In this document: positions 8,375 through 15,924 of the stretch, in pieces
How positions within the stretch are numbered: position 1 is the first letter of the stretch
How the letters are laid out: each line of letters starts with the position of its first letter
Source of the DNA: CAYGAM01 sp964347915
GTDB taxonomy: Archaea > Thermoproteota > Nitrososphaeria > Nitrososphaerales > Nitrosopumilaceae
Length of the DNA: 41,519 nucleotides
Direction: 5' to 3'
Assembly: GCA_964347915.1 (NCBI GenBank)
Contig: CAYGAM010000008.1
Span: 1-41,519, forward strand
Notes under the pieces: model-generated
What the model saw: the letters and a program-made list of their open reading frames with translations, nothing else
What the model was told of the DNA's origin: nothing
Database searches by the model: none
Made by a program: the position numbers and the translations under genes

Positions 8375-8713
8375 CGCGAGGTTTGCCGAGAAACACTTGA
8401 CGGCCTGGCCGCATTCTGTGAAGTGAGCTTGTTCATGTGAGACGTTAATAGGGCCTTCGCGTTATTTTACAGCATGGAGAATAGCATCAGCTGGGATGTG
8501 CACTGCGTCATTTACTGGATGAATGTCGGACAATTATCCATTCGGGGTTCGCGCCCCTCGTCCCGAAAAAACCAAATTTGTCGGACAAGTGAATAATGCA
8601 AGCCAAAATTTACAAATTTCCAGATGGGCTGATCAAACGGCAATGATACCAAAATGATTGAAATGTGATCTCATCGCGCGTAAAATATTGACAATACGGC
8701 CTCTTGTGTTCCT
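8375..8713. other. accessory intergenic stretch with repeats
   Basis: No gene is supported here. A 10-bp direct repeat tgtcggacaa occurs near 8525 and 8577. The 13-mer cggacaattatcc at 8527-8539 has an exact reverse complement at 8835-8847. A GC hairpin, gggg-ttcgcg-cccc, lies near 8543-8556 and is followed by an A-run, so it could be a transcription end or a relic. A TATA-like taaaatattg (8681-8690) precedes the next ORF. Confidence 0.4.
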
Positions 8714-8971
8714 ATGGCAGTCCATACCAATCACCCCCAATACATTCAACCTAGAGAATCTATGCTGCTCGCGAACCAAAAATTTTTATTGTCAGGACAG
8801 TTTGATTATGCACAAGGTCTGCTGTTTGGCGAGCGGATAATTGTCCGGGCGCCGCTTGATGAAATCTGCAGACAGGACAGAATTGCAATGCGGACATTCA
8901 AGGAGCAGATGGAATCTTTTCTGCCCCAAGTCCAAACTGTCACCCCGGCTTTCAGTCTGGTGTACATTTAG
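8714..8971 (+). CDS. orphan hypothetical protein
   Basis: An 85-residue reading frame starting MAVHTNHPQYIQPRES and ending AFSLVYI. Its only support is a TATA-like taaaatattg centred 28 nt before the ATG, which matches the spacing used throughout the window. No domain, signal or membrane segment is recognised. Adjacent frames stay open past its end, including one with HLAQLKNWLLGRDANGCAQD, so a frameshifted remnant of a longer gene is possible. It lies in the eroded accessory patch. Confidence 0.35.
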   Translation: MAVHTNHPQYIQPRESMLLANQKFLLSGQFDYAQGLLFGERIIVRAPLDEICRQDRIAMRTFKEQMESFLPQVQTVTPAFSLVYI

Positions 8972-9128
8972 CGCAGCTGAAGAATTGGCTGCTGGGTAGA
9001 GACGCCAATGGCTGCGCCCAGGACAGGCGGCGCGCAAAGATATTCGCGCAAAAGCTGCATTCTGGAATGACGGCGCCTCCAGGCTTGCGTTAAGTCAGTT
9101 TCAGCGTACGCGGTTTCAGAGTGCAGCC

Positions 9129-9671
9129 CTAGTGCGTCTTGCGTATCATGGCAGCTATGTCTTCTCTTTCCTTTCTGCCTTCGTATATGCCGCGATAGGC
9201 GGAAGTGGTCATCTGCGCGTCGTTTTCTACGCCGCGCATCTTCATGCAAAGGTGCTCTGCTTCAATTACCGCTGCAACGCCCCTGACGCCCTGGGCGTAC
9301 ATTTCATCGGCAATATTTTTGGTCATTCTCTCCTGAATCTGCAGCCGCTTTCCGTACTTTTCCACCAGACGCACCAGCTTTGATACTCCAAATACCCTGC
9401 CGTTTGGAGAGTATGCTATGTGCACCTTGCCGAAGAACGGCAGCATGTGATGCTCGCACATTGAGTAAAATTGTATGTTCCTTACCATGATGGTGTCCGA
9501 GTCCTCAGAAAACTGGACAGTGAGCTCCGAGTCTGCGTCGTATCCTGCAAATATTTCCTTGTACATGCTTGCTATGCGTCTTGGTGTCTCGCGCAGGCCC
9601 TCACGCGTAGGATCCTCGCCTATCTCTATTATCAGCTCCCGGACAAGCCGCTTTACCCTCTCTTCATCCAA
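9129..9671 (-). CDS. folE: GTP cyclohydrolase I (FolE type)
   Basis: About 180 residues. This enzyme opens GTP to dihydroneopterin triphosphate, the first step toward preQ0 and pterins. Diagnostic motifs are PTREGLRETPRRIA, the zinc/active-site MCEHHMLPFFGKVHIAY and the second zinc Cys in EAEHLCMKMRGV. I choose TTG 9671 (LDEERVKRLV) because the strong TATA element cttaaatattag (minus strand, 9691-9702) is centred 26 nt upstream and lies inside the longer reading that begins at ATG 9722. It stands just downstream of queE on the same strand but has its own promoter. Confidence 0.93.
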   Translation of the reverse strand: MDEERVKRLVRELIIEIGEDPTREGLRETPRRIASMYKEIFAGYDADSELTVQFSEDSDTIMVRNIQFYSMCEHHMLPFFGKVHIAYSPNGRVFGVSKLVRLVEKYGKRLQIQERMTKNIADEMYAQGVRGVAAVIEAEHLCMKMRGVENDAQMTTSAYRGIYEGRKEREDIAAMIRKTH

Positions 9672-9752
9672 TGGAATGAGTCGGTACGCACTAATATTTA
9701 AGCTGACAAGGCATCGTGCCACTAAGAATTGTGCGATGCATGGGAGACGGCG

Positions 9753-10478
9753 CTACGGCGCGCCTATGAGCTTGTGCAGCTGGGGCACCACGCGGACATT
9801 CTCATAGTACGGCAGGACGGCATCGTACATTTTCATGAGCAGATCAAGCCCGGGCTCTGCCGCGCCGTATGCGGGCTGAATCACAAAGCCGCCGATGTCT
9901 TCCGGGTCTGCAGTCTCAAAGACCCGGCGCGCCAGCCAGGCCATGTGCTCCGGTGATGTGCGGGAGCTTGCCACTATCTTGACATATGCGCTTTTCTTGG
10001 ATGACACGGACAGCTCAAGGCATTTTAGCGCGTTTTCCAGCAGGATGGGATAGTGCTTGTCGTCCGCAAACTTTGCATCGCGCGTCTTTAGCTCTATCTT
10101 TATCAGATCAATGTGCGGCAGCACGCAGGCAAATCTTGCAGAGTCAAAGCAGGACGACTCAAGATACGTCCGAACGTTTCTGGACTGAATGTGTTTTGCC
10201 ATGCTGGCCACCGCGCCAGGCTGCATCAGCGGATCGCCTCCGGTAAAATTGACCTTGTACGTGCCGGGCTGGAGGCGCTGGTCTATCATACTGCACGCCT
10301 CGCTTACGGCATACTCCTTTCCAGAATCTGCCGGCAGTGCCTCTTTTGTATCGCAGTAAAAGCACGCAAACGGACACCCCGCCAGCCGGACAAAGAGTGT
10401 CTTTGTGCCGTACAAGATGCCCTCGCCTTCCAGCGACGTGAATATCTCAAAGATTCTTACGCTTTCCTGCGATGTCAA
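9753..10478 (-). CDS. queE: 7-carboxy-7-deazaguanine synthase QueE (radical SAM)
   Basis: A 241-residue radical SAM enzyme of the deazaguanine pathway, converting 6-carboxytetrahydropterin to 7-carboxy-7-deazaguanine. The N-terminal EIFTSLEGEGILYGTKTLFV is typical. The 4Fe-4S cluster cysteines are in AGCPFACFYCDT, and the SAM-binding GGDPL motif is in NFTGGDPLMQ. Its start overlaps the stop of the small membrane gene (ATGA), so the two are co-translated. Confidence 0.92.
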   Translation of the reverse strand: MTSQESVRIFEIFTSLEGEGILYGTKTLFVRLAGCPFACFYCDTKEALPADSGKEYAVSEACSMIDQRLQPGTYKVNFTGGDPLMQPGAVASMAKHIQSRNVRTYLESSCFDSARFACVLPHIDLIKIELKTRDAKFADDKHYPILLENALKCLELSVSSKKSAYVKIVASSRTSPEHMAWLARRVFETADPEDIGGFVIQPAYGAAEPGLDLLMKMYDAVLPYYENVRVVPQLHKLIGAP

Positions 10479-10681
10479 TGCATGACAGGTTCCTTGGCAT
10501 AGAACAGTCCTGATATGAAGAATACTACGCCCAGGATTCCTATCAGGCTTCCTACAAATTCGATCGTGGATGCAAATTCAGGCTCAAGCGGCGGCCAAAA
10601 GATTGCCATGAGGGCGCCCACCGCGATCATTGGAATGCCCACTCCGACTGTTATAGCCTTTGATGCCACGCTAAGAGTCAT
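10475..10681 (-). CDS. small two-helix membrane protein
   Basis: A 68-residue protein with two hydrophobic helices (about 8-29 and 40-62) and short termini. It overlaps queE by 4 nt (ATGA). A TATA-like actattatag lies just upstream on the minus strand. Nothing links it functionally to preQ0 synthesis except its position. Family not recognised. Confidence 0.6.
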   Translation of the reverse strand: MTLSVASKAITVGVGIPMIAVGALMAIFWPPLEPEFASTIEFVGSLIGILGVVFFISGLFYAKEPVMH

Positions 10682-10924
10682 TGGCGAAATCTATAATAGT
10701 TTTATCCCTGGGCGATGTGCACTGCAAGTTCCAAGACGGCAGTTGAATCATTATATGTCAAATCAGCCAAGTCATGCCATTGCTAACGAAACTAAAACAA
10801 GCCTGCATATCATTTGGAACATGCCTTTGGCGCATTCTTGTACGGCATTCCAAAACACTGCCCAGGCATGCGCGCCGATTTGCCTTAGCATCAATCCAAT
10901 TCCGCACCATGTCATCAATCCAGT

Positions 10925-11277
10925 TCAGAACGATAGCTGCCGCCAGACATGCATCAATAAAGTTCCACACCATGCCGCACATCGTTCCAGAAACTGATGA
11001 TGATGAAGTTGATGAATTGGAAATTGACATCGGAAATCAGCCGCATCATTCTCGCCAAGACTCATTCCATGCGTAATGACAGCAGGCAGAGCATCTGGCA
11101 AATCGACCGTCTGCTCGGCGCTTGGTTCTGGCTTGGCAGTTGCGGCAGACGATGCGGATAGTACGCGGCCGATATTTTGGTCGCTCCCAAACCATAACTC
11201 TTCGCAAACCAGGCATTTGAGGTCTGGTTCACCCATCTTTTCGTCCCCAACCCAGGTATCTTCGCAAGCCCGACATT
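10925..11277 (-). pseudogene. zinc-finger-repeat remnant downstream of the transposase
   Basis: In a frame different from the transposase, the minus strand encodes KCRACEDTWVGDEK followed by KCLVCEELWFGSDQN, two similar CxxC units encoded by two related DNA segments (about 11240-11277 and 11180-11222). The frame is closed upstream by TAG and runs on to a stop at 10925 through low-quality sequence. The most likely explanation is a third zinc-ribbon unit of the transposase tail, displaced by a frameshift. The same stretch contains three related segments starting CATCAATCC or CATCAATAA near 10889, 10913 and 10950. Confidence 0.35.
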
Positions 11278-12737
11278 TCTGCTACGCCTGTACCGCCGCC
11301 GCAATCATTGCACACTAGTTCCCATACGGTGTTGTCATGACCAAACATGGCTTTGTATCCTTTATCACTGCCGCAGTAGCATTGATAGTAGTGAATTTTC
11401 TTTTTGTTCCTCAAATCTTCATCTAGACGCCTTCTCTTACCTGAGCCTCTATCCGCTTCAGGTGGATGTTGCGGTTGAGGATCGTTCTCCAGAAAGAAAC
11501 GCCTTCTGCTGCTTGAGCCTCTAGCCGCTATGTCAAGCCAGCGTTCTGGCGGCGGTTTGCAAACGATGCATTCCAGATACCGCACCCTGTAGCTATCATC
11601 AAGTATGGCTCGGAAACCATCTTTGCTCTTGCAGAGCAGACATGGCAAGTATCGGTCATCCATGATGGACCTCCTCGCATCCGGAGCAAGCCGCACGCCG
11701 CACTGTGCAGTTGCGGCAAATGATGTAAGCCACACTATTGCATGATGAACGGCAGTATCTAACCTTTTGTGCGGTTTCAGTAGTTCGGCTTTTGTCCGGC
11801 GGAAGTAAGGCAACTTTCCAGTAGATGATGTAGTCAGTCTCCACCGGGGTCGTGCGCCCACGGCATTCCTTCCAGAGCAGACTAGCGTCACCAAGGATGA
11901 AAGCAGCATGTCCAATGTGAGTTCTCTGTCTTGCGCTGCCCATTCTTCACGCTTCCACAGATTGAACATGATCATTACCATGTAGAACAGCATTATTCTG
12001 ACTGATGCATTCTTGCTGGCAGTGTGCGGGCGCATTTGCTCCATGCATCTGTATCCAGTTTCAATTCCCCATCTTTTCTTGCATTCTTCCGTAATGCGCT
12101 CCAGCATGCCGGCCGGATCACTCCACACGATGTTTGCTGCAAAAGCGAAATGCTCCTTTTCCTTTTCGTTGTATACCAGGACAAGATTAAATGTAAATTT
12201 GCGGCCGTCCTGCGATTTCATAGTATACTCGGATACGGCGCCTCTTTTTCCTTTCTCATGCTCCTTGATTGCTTTTTTTATGCCTTTGTTTTTAATTGCG
12301 GGCATGATGAAATTTTGGCCCTCAGCCATGGTTCTCATAACGGCTACGGAATAAAATTCCCTGTCCAGCAGAAATATGCGCGTCGGTATGCAGATTTTCG
12401 AGCATTTCTGGACGATTTTACGCACAAATTCGCTGTCAAAATGTTTCCAGTCCGCTGGATTGCAGGCAAGGTTAAACCCAAAGAATCCTTCGGCAATCTT
12501 GGCGGCAGTGTATGTTTCAAAAATGCCGGTTCCGCTTTTTGACCTGCCTTTTGTCAGGCTGTATTTCATATCGGCAGGCTTGTCGCGCCGCGGAATCAAA
12601 TGCTTGTCTATTGCAACTATGACTGCTGCAATAGCGTGGATGTTTGCTGTCCTCAATGTTGACTTTACCGTACTGTAAAGCATTCCGTCACATCTGGACG
12701 GCATCATCGGGCATGCCGTCCTTTGTTGCCGCATCAT
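11229..12737 (-). CDS. DDE transposase of an IS4-like element with zinc-ribbon C-terminal tail
   Basis: A 502-residue product. The first ~290 residues are a DDE transposase core: D44 in VAIDKHLIPR, D125 in RIFLLDREFYSV and E225 in RWGIETGYRCMEQM. The last agrees with the Y-x2-R-x3-E type signature region of IS4-like enzymes. The usual N-terminal DNA-binding region is missing or very short, so the gene may be 5'-truncated. From about residue 359 the protein carries two CxxC...CxxC ribbons (CLLC...CIVC and CYCG...CNDC) separated by an Arg/Lys/Pro-rich linker. I found no clear terminal inverted repeats. A TATA-like element lies at about 12814-12827. Confidence 0.7.
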   Translation of the reverse strand: MMRQQRTACPMMPSRCDGMLYSTVKSTLRTANIHAIAAVIVAIDKHLIPRRDKPADMKYSLTKGRSKSGTGIFETYTAAKIAEGFFGFNLACNPADWKHFDSEFVRKIVQKCSKICIPTRIFLLDREFYSVAVMRTMAEGQNFIMPAIKNKGIKKAIKEHEKGKRGAVSEYTMKSQDGRKFTFNLVLVYNEKEKEHFAFAANIVWSDPAGMLERITEECKKRWGIETGYRCMEQMRPHTASKNASVRIMLFYMVMIMFNLWKREEWAAQDRELTLDMLLSSLVTLVCSGRNAVGARPRWRLTTSSTGKLPYFRRTKAELLKPHKRLDTAVHHAIVWLTSFAATAQCGVRLAPDARRSIMDDRYLPCLLCKSKDGFRAILDDSYRVRYLECIVCKPPPERWLDIAARGSSSRRRFFLENDPQPQHPPEADRGSGKRRRLDEDLRNKKKIHYYQCYCGSDKGYKAMFGHDNTVWELVCNDCGGGTGVAEMSGLRRYLGWGRKDG

Positions 12738-12849
12738 TTTGAATCAGCAGTCAGCGCTGCGCCATGCAGGAATGCGTCTGCAGGCGCCTCTGCGCGCTTT
12801 GCGTTTTGCGGATGTTAAAAATAAAGAATGGTGGACATGCAGCGTTCTG

Positions 12850-13533
12850 CTACATGTACCTGGCATCGTCGGCGCTAGCCTGCACTCCCACATCTGACGG
12901 CGTATTTGGAAACTTGCTGTCAGTCTGCGCTGCTGCAATGGCTGCCGCCTCGCGAAGAATGCTTTCAGACTCTTCTGTCGTGGCTCCGTCTGACTCAAAC
13001 GCCGAATCGCCAGTGAACGTGTCGGTCATCATGCTGCCGAGCATGTCTGCCATCTTTGTGATCTCCTGATCTGCGCCAGGCATGAATTTGCCCAGCTGCA
13101 TCTTGAGACTCTTCATGAGCCCTATCGTAGGCACTATGGCAGCCACGGTATCGCCAATATCGCTGGCAGTCTCAAGCCTGAGCTTTACCTGCTGCAGCAT
13201 TATTCTGGCATTGCTTAGTATGCCGATAACCTTGCGGATCTCTGCAAGCTCTCCAGAGAGTACTCGTGCTGTTCCCGTATTGTGCGACTGCGTTGCCTCT
13301 ACTATCTTTGTAAAGAGTGCTGCGTCGCGTTCTTTCATCTTGGCCAGCATTACATCTAGTCCGCCAACCTGCTTTTGAACCATCTTGACAGCTGTCTGTA
13401 TTCTGGGTTTGAGTGCGCCCTTTGGTCTGAATGTGTCGCTTAGCTTCTCTCCTACTGTAGGAGTCTGCGGCCGCAACCACTTGTTTTGAAGGTTGTTCAA
13501 CGCTCTATTATCTGCATATAGGTTAATCACCAT
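12850..13533 (-). CDS. cdvB: CdvB-like ESCRT-III protein
   Basis: About 227 residues. The central helical hairpin matches archaeal ESCRT-III/CdvB: GGLDVMLAKMKERDAALFTK, then ELAEIRKVIGILSNARIMLQQVKLRLET and IGDTVAAIVPTIGLMKSL. CdvB polymerises at the division site with CdvA and the ATPase CdvC in Thaumarchaeota and Sulfolobales. The tail is acidic and Ser/Thr/Ala-rich. The start is uncertain: ATG 13533 is given, while TTG 13545 and TTG 13500 are alternatives, the last fitting a TATA-like gattaacctatatg. CdvA and CdvC are not in this window, so it is likely one of several paralogues. Confidence 0.85.
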   Translation of the reverse strand: MVINLYADNRALNNLQNKWLRPQTPTVGEKLSDTFRPKGALKPRIQTAVKMVQKQVGGLDVMLAKMKERDAALFTKIVEATQSHNTGTARVLSGELAEIRKVIGILSNARIMLQQVKLRLETASDIGDTVAAIVPTIGLMKSLKMQLGKFMPGADQEITKMADMLGSMMTDTFTGDSAFESDGATTEESESILREAAAIAAAQTDSKFPNTPSDVGVQASADDARYM

Positions 13534-13666
13534 GTAAGTCAACAATAGTCTAACATTCTGTTAAAATTTTTTAGCTAGATTTCACGTCAGGCATGGCGCC
13601 GGCAGCCGGCTGTGCCGCAGCGGACTGGAATCAAGCTTTAAAACTGTCAGAAGCGCATCGCGATGA

Positions 13667-14101
13667 GTGAAAAAGTACATAGTCATTGCAGTAATTCTTG
13701 CAATAGCTGCTACGGTTATTGCAATATCTATGGACGGCTCGCCGCGGGCTAATGCCGACAGGGTCTTTCATGCAAGGCTGGCAGACCCTGCGCTCTATGA
13801 GAACGGCATATACACAGGAACGGCAGAGCTTGCGGCAGGCTCGTACGAGTTCAGGTTTGTGCCCAGCGGCGGCTCGCCTCGCATACTGAGCATAACCGTA
13901 TCAGAGGAGGATGCCGTGCTGTTTTCAGACGACTTTGAGCTGGAGGGAACTGCCCAGGGCTCGGAGGGCGCCATATACTACACATGGGACTATTTGGGGC
14001 AAAAGCAGCTAAGCATTGCAGAGAACCGCAGCGCTACATTCACAATAGACCCGCATGGCGATACGCTGGGTCCTGTAACCGTTCAGCTGATTCGGCAGTG
14101 A
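13667..14101 (+). CDS. membrane-anchored or secreted beta-sandwich protein
   Basis: A 144-residue product with an N-terminal hydrophobic segment (residues 4-21, IVIAVILAIAATVIAISM) that serves as signal or anchor. It is followed by a beta-rich domain (GIYTGTAELAAGSYEFRFVPSGG...) resembling small extracytoplasmic sandwich domains. GTG 13667 is chosen; a TATA box ctttaaaac at about 13636-13644 lies roughly 27 nt upstream. Function is not recognised. Confidence 0.6.
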   Translation: MKKYIVIAVILAIAATVIAISMDGSPRANADRVFHARLADPALYENGIYTGTAELAAGSYEFRFVPSGGSPRILSITVSEEDAVLFSDDFELEGTAQGSEGAIYYTWDYLGQKQLSIAENRSATFTIDPHGDTLGPVTVQLIRQ

Positions 14102-14125
14102 ATTGAATTGTACAGTACAAAGGAT

Positions 14126-14216
14126 GGCGCGATCCCTTAGACTACAGGACATTGGGAGATTTCCTCCCTCATCAGGCATTGTGCCTGCCTCCTATACTAT
14201 CCTGCGGGATCACGCC
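14126..14216 (-). ncRNA. candidate structured RNA
   Basis: The segment folds into a closed multi-branch structure. The 11-bp outer stem pairs 14126-14136 with 14206-14216 with a single C/A mismatch. An inner stem, cagga/tcctg, follows. Two apical hairpins are caggca-ttg-tgcctg and a gggag/ctccc stem. A good TATA motif (tataaaat, 14231-14238) and a second (gttatattatag, 14249-14260) lie on the minus-strand upstream side, so I assign the minus strand, but the spacing fits a transcript start only loosely. No box C/D or ACA signature is convincing, and it is not a tRNA or 5S RNA. It could also be a 3' UTR structure of the plus-strand gene. Confidence 0.45.
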
Positions 14217-14545
14217 CGTTTAGTCGATAGATTTTATACCCATCGGCATGTTATATTATAGATTATTTTAGTATTTAAGATTTTGTTGCAATTCTTAGCA
14301 TAATTTGATACTATTATGAAAATATTTTATGTGCGGTTCGTCAGATCGGAAAAATTTTAGATCAGGCGCAATGGCAAAGCCGCAAAGCGCTTGGCACCCA
14401 TAGTGAATCCGGCTTGCGGGCGCAACGGTCAGCTGCCGCGTTTTCCATGAGCGATGCCGACAGCAGGCATGGCTCCCGCATCCGAAACGGCCGTGATGCA
14501 TGGCGGCGGCAACTGAATAAATAATCCATTGCGCATTCATAATGC
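14217..14545. other. AT-rich block and intergenic region
   Basis: From about 14224 to 14355 the sequence is strikingly AT-rich (runs such as ttatattatagattatttta) in an otherwise GC-rich region. It contains several TATA-like motifs. The rest, to 14545, returns to normal composition and holds no gene I can support. A TATA-like gaataaataatcc near 14515-14525 serves the next plus-strand gene. Confidence 0.4.
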
Positions 14546-14746
14546 ATGCAAAAAAAGAACATCAAGCTGCTCATACTGCTTGCGTGCATCTGGTTTGTAG
14601 TCTCGCTTCCACTGCCGTGGCTTGTAAACAATCCCGATGTGCCGGAGGCTCAATTCTTTACGATACTTGGGATTATTGGAATAATATCGATTCCGTTTGT
14701 AGTTTTAGGAATAGTCTGGACGCTAAAGCCGGAACTTACAACATAG
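14546..14746 (+). CDS. small two-helix membrane protein
   Basis: A 66-residue protein with a Lys-rich start (MQKKNIK) and two hydrophobic helices (about 8-27 and 38-59) separated by a NNPDVPEAQ loop. A TATA-like aataaataa is centred about 26 nt upstream. It is convergent with, and 2 nt from, the zinc-ribbon membrane gene. Unknown function. Confidence 0.6.
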   Translation: MQKKNIKLLILLACIWFVVSLPLPWLVNNPDVPEAQFFTILGIIGIISIPFVVLGIVWTLKPELTT

Positions 14747-14748
14747 AA

Positions 14749-14949
14749 TTATACGTCAAATGACGGCCCCTGTTCCGGCTGGCAGTATGCGCACCGCAAA
14801 AGTCCCCGCTTTCTTCCGCAGACTGGGCATGTCCTTGCTGCCGGAATCGCGCTTGTCTTGTCCGTGCCTCGAATCAGATTTATGATTACTATTGCAATTA
14901 TTATTGCGACTGCCACTGCGATGTATCCTACAAGAGCCACGTATGGCAT
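14749..14949 (-). CDS. membrane-anchored zinc-ribbon protein
   Basis: A 66-residue protein with one N-terminal transmembrane helix (about 3-26) and a cytosolic zinc ribbon, CPVCGRKRGLLRCAYC, near the C terminus. The compact CxxC-x9-CxxC layout binds one zinc. GTG 14940 is an alternative start, with a TATA-like ctttaatg centred about 27 nt upstream of it. Partner unknown. Confidence 0.6.
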   Translation of the reverse strand: MPYVALVGYIAVAVAIIIAIVIINLIRGTDKTSAIPAARTCPVCGRKRGLLRCAYCQPEQGPSFDV

Positions 14950-15031
14950 AGCGGCGCGGCCTCATTAAAGATTGTCTGCTGGAATACATTCATGATGCTG
15001 CGCCCTGCGCGCCCAACTGGAACGGTATTTC

Positions 15032-15418
15032 CTAGTAGTTTGGATTGGTATAGTCTCCGACTATGACCTCGTTGAGAATTCTGTCTACTATCTGTTTTTG
15101 TCCGCCCTGGTTGTCGATTGTTACAAGCAACAGGTGACTGCTTTTGAGCGGTATGGTGACGCGCCGCAGCTTTTCGTACACTGCCAGCGTGTACATGCCC
15201 CGGCCGATCTTGTCATAGTGCTTCATTCTAGACTTCCATGCTGCGGCTGCATGAAGCAGCGTATCCTTTGTTTCGTCTGGTGAGAGATACAGGTTTTGTC
15301 CTTCCCTGGCAGATGATGCTATTATGTTTCCGTCCATGTCGCTTACGGCAACAAATCTGATGTTGTCGTCCAGGCTCATTATTCTATCCAGCTTTTTGGA
15401 ATAGTCTATCTCTGCCAC
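15032..15418 (-). CDS. Roadblock/LC7-like (DUF6659-type) thaumarchaeal protein
   Basis: A 128-residue protein beginning with a helix (IDYSKKLDRIMSLDDNI), then FVAVSDMDGNIIASSAREGQ, whose strand-turn-strand resembles Roadblock/profilin-like sensory folds. Similar proteins occur in multiple copies in Thaumarchaeota. The GTG start at 15418 is supported by a TATA-like ctacttaagg centred 27 nt upstream. A role as a regulatory scaffold is inferred only from the fold. Confidence 0.6.
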   Translation of the reverse strand: MAEIDYSKKLDRIMSLDDNIRFVAVSDMDGNIIASSAREGQNLYLSPDETKDTLLHAAAAWKSRMKHYDKIGRGMYTLAVYEKLRRVTIPLKSSHLLLVTIDNQGGQKQIVDRILNEVIVGDYTNPNY

Positions 15419-15555
15419 AAATTATCATGCCCTGCGTTCCTTAAGTAGATTTTGGTGGGTGGTTTTGTAAAGAATTCAGGTGAAGTGTGGTGCAGGCGCC
15501 AGGCATCTACGCGATATCAATTTCGATATTTTTTCAAGAACGTCTTCCCAAATTG

Positions 15556-15570
15556 TTATTTTTATAAGAA
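15556..15570 (+). promoter_or_regulatory. TATA box of the restriction-modification operon
   Basis: The motif tatttttataagaa contains tttataag centred at about 15564, 24 nt before ATG 15588. It is the only strong TATA motif upstream of the methyltransferase in the right position, so the short first gene and the two R-M genes probably share it. Confidence 0.5.
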
Positions 15571-15587
15571 TGTAGTATCAATTAGTT

Positions 15588-15806
15588 ATGAGTATGAATA
15601 GACGCCAGATTACCTTACCCAGCAGGCGCATGGTTCAGCCATTGATGTCAGATGATGCAACAATATTGTCTCTGCATAGCGTGCGCAGTACGCCCATGAT
15701 TAAAATGCGGTCAAAACGCCTAGCTAGTCGGGAGCGTATCATACGCTTCTCATACGCTTCTCATACGCTTCTCATACGCTTCTCATACGCTTCTCATACC
15801 ATGTAG
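15588..15806 (+). CDS. short first gene of the R-M operon, interrupted by an 11-bp tandem repeat
   Basis: Encodes 72 residues (MSMNRRQITLPSRRMVQPLM...), basic and without a recognised domain. It ends in IRFSYASHT repeats translated from the 11-bp units, and stops at TAG 15804 right after the repeat. Another frame is open from the repeat to 15928, where its TGA overlaps the methyltransferase ATG (ATGA at 15925-15928). Losing one unit (or gaining two) would join the two parts into a 109-residue protein translationally coupled to the methyltransferase. The present copy number is thus the short, uncoupled state. A DNA-binding controller role is a guess. Confidence 0.55.
   Translation: MSMNRRQITLPSRRMVQPLMSDDATILSLHSVRSTPMIKMRSKRLASRERIIRFSYASHTLLIRFSYASHTM
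15739..15799 (+). repeat. 11-bp tandem repeat (TCATACGCTTC), five full copies plus a partial
   Basis: Exact units occupy 15739-15749, 15750-15760, 15761-15771, 15772-15782 and 15783-15793, followed by the partial tcatac. None of the three frames through the unit contains a stop. Because 11 is not a multiple of 3, every change of copy number shifts the downstream frame. There are no spacers, so this is not a CRISPR array. Confidence 0.95.
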
Positions 15807-15924
15807 AAGCAAGAGATCAAAGCGCTGACAAGCATTTTTTTGATGCCACAAACAAAGCGCCAAGCCCAAACAATTCATCTAACATCAGCAGAAATCTTGC
15901 CGCAGCCAAAAAGGTGTCTCTGTT

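Noticed and set aside
8483..8574. Possible tRNA remnant with a ggggttcgcgcccc T-arm-like hairpin
   Set aside because: The T loop lacks the conserved A58, there is no matching 5' acceptor half, and no anticodon arm can be built.
10774..11318. Plus-strand frames of 100 and 80 residues opposite the transposase tail
   Set aside because: They lack promoter spacing and families and are antisense to better-supported zinc-ribbon frames.
15739..15799. CRISPR-like array
   Set aside because: The units are contiguous 11-mers with no spacers.
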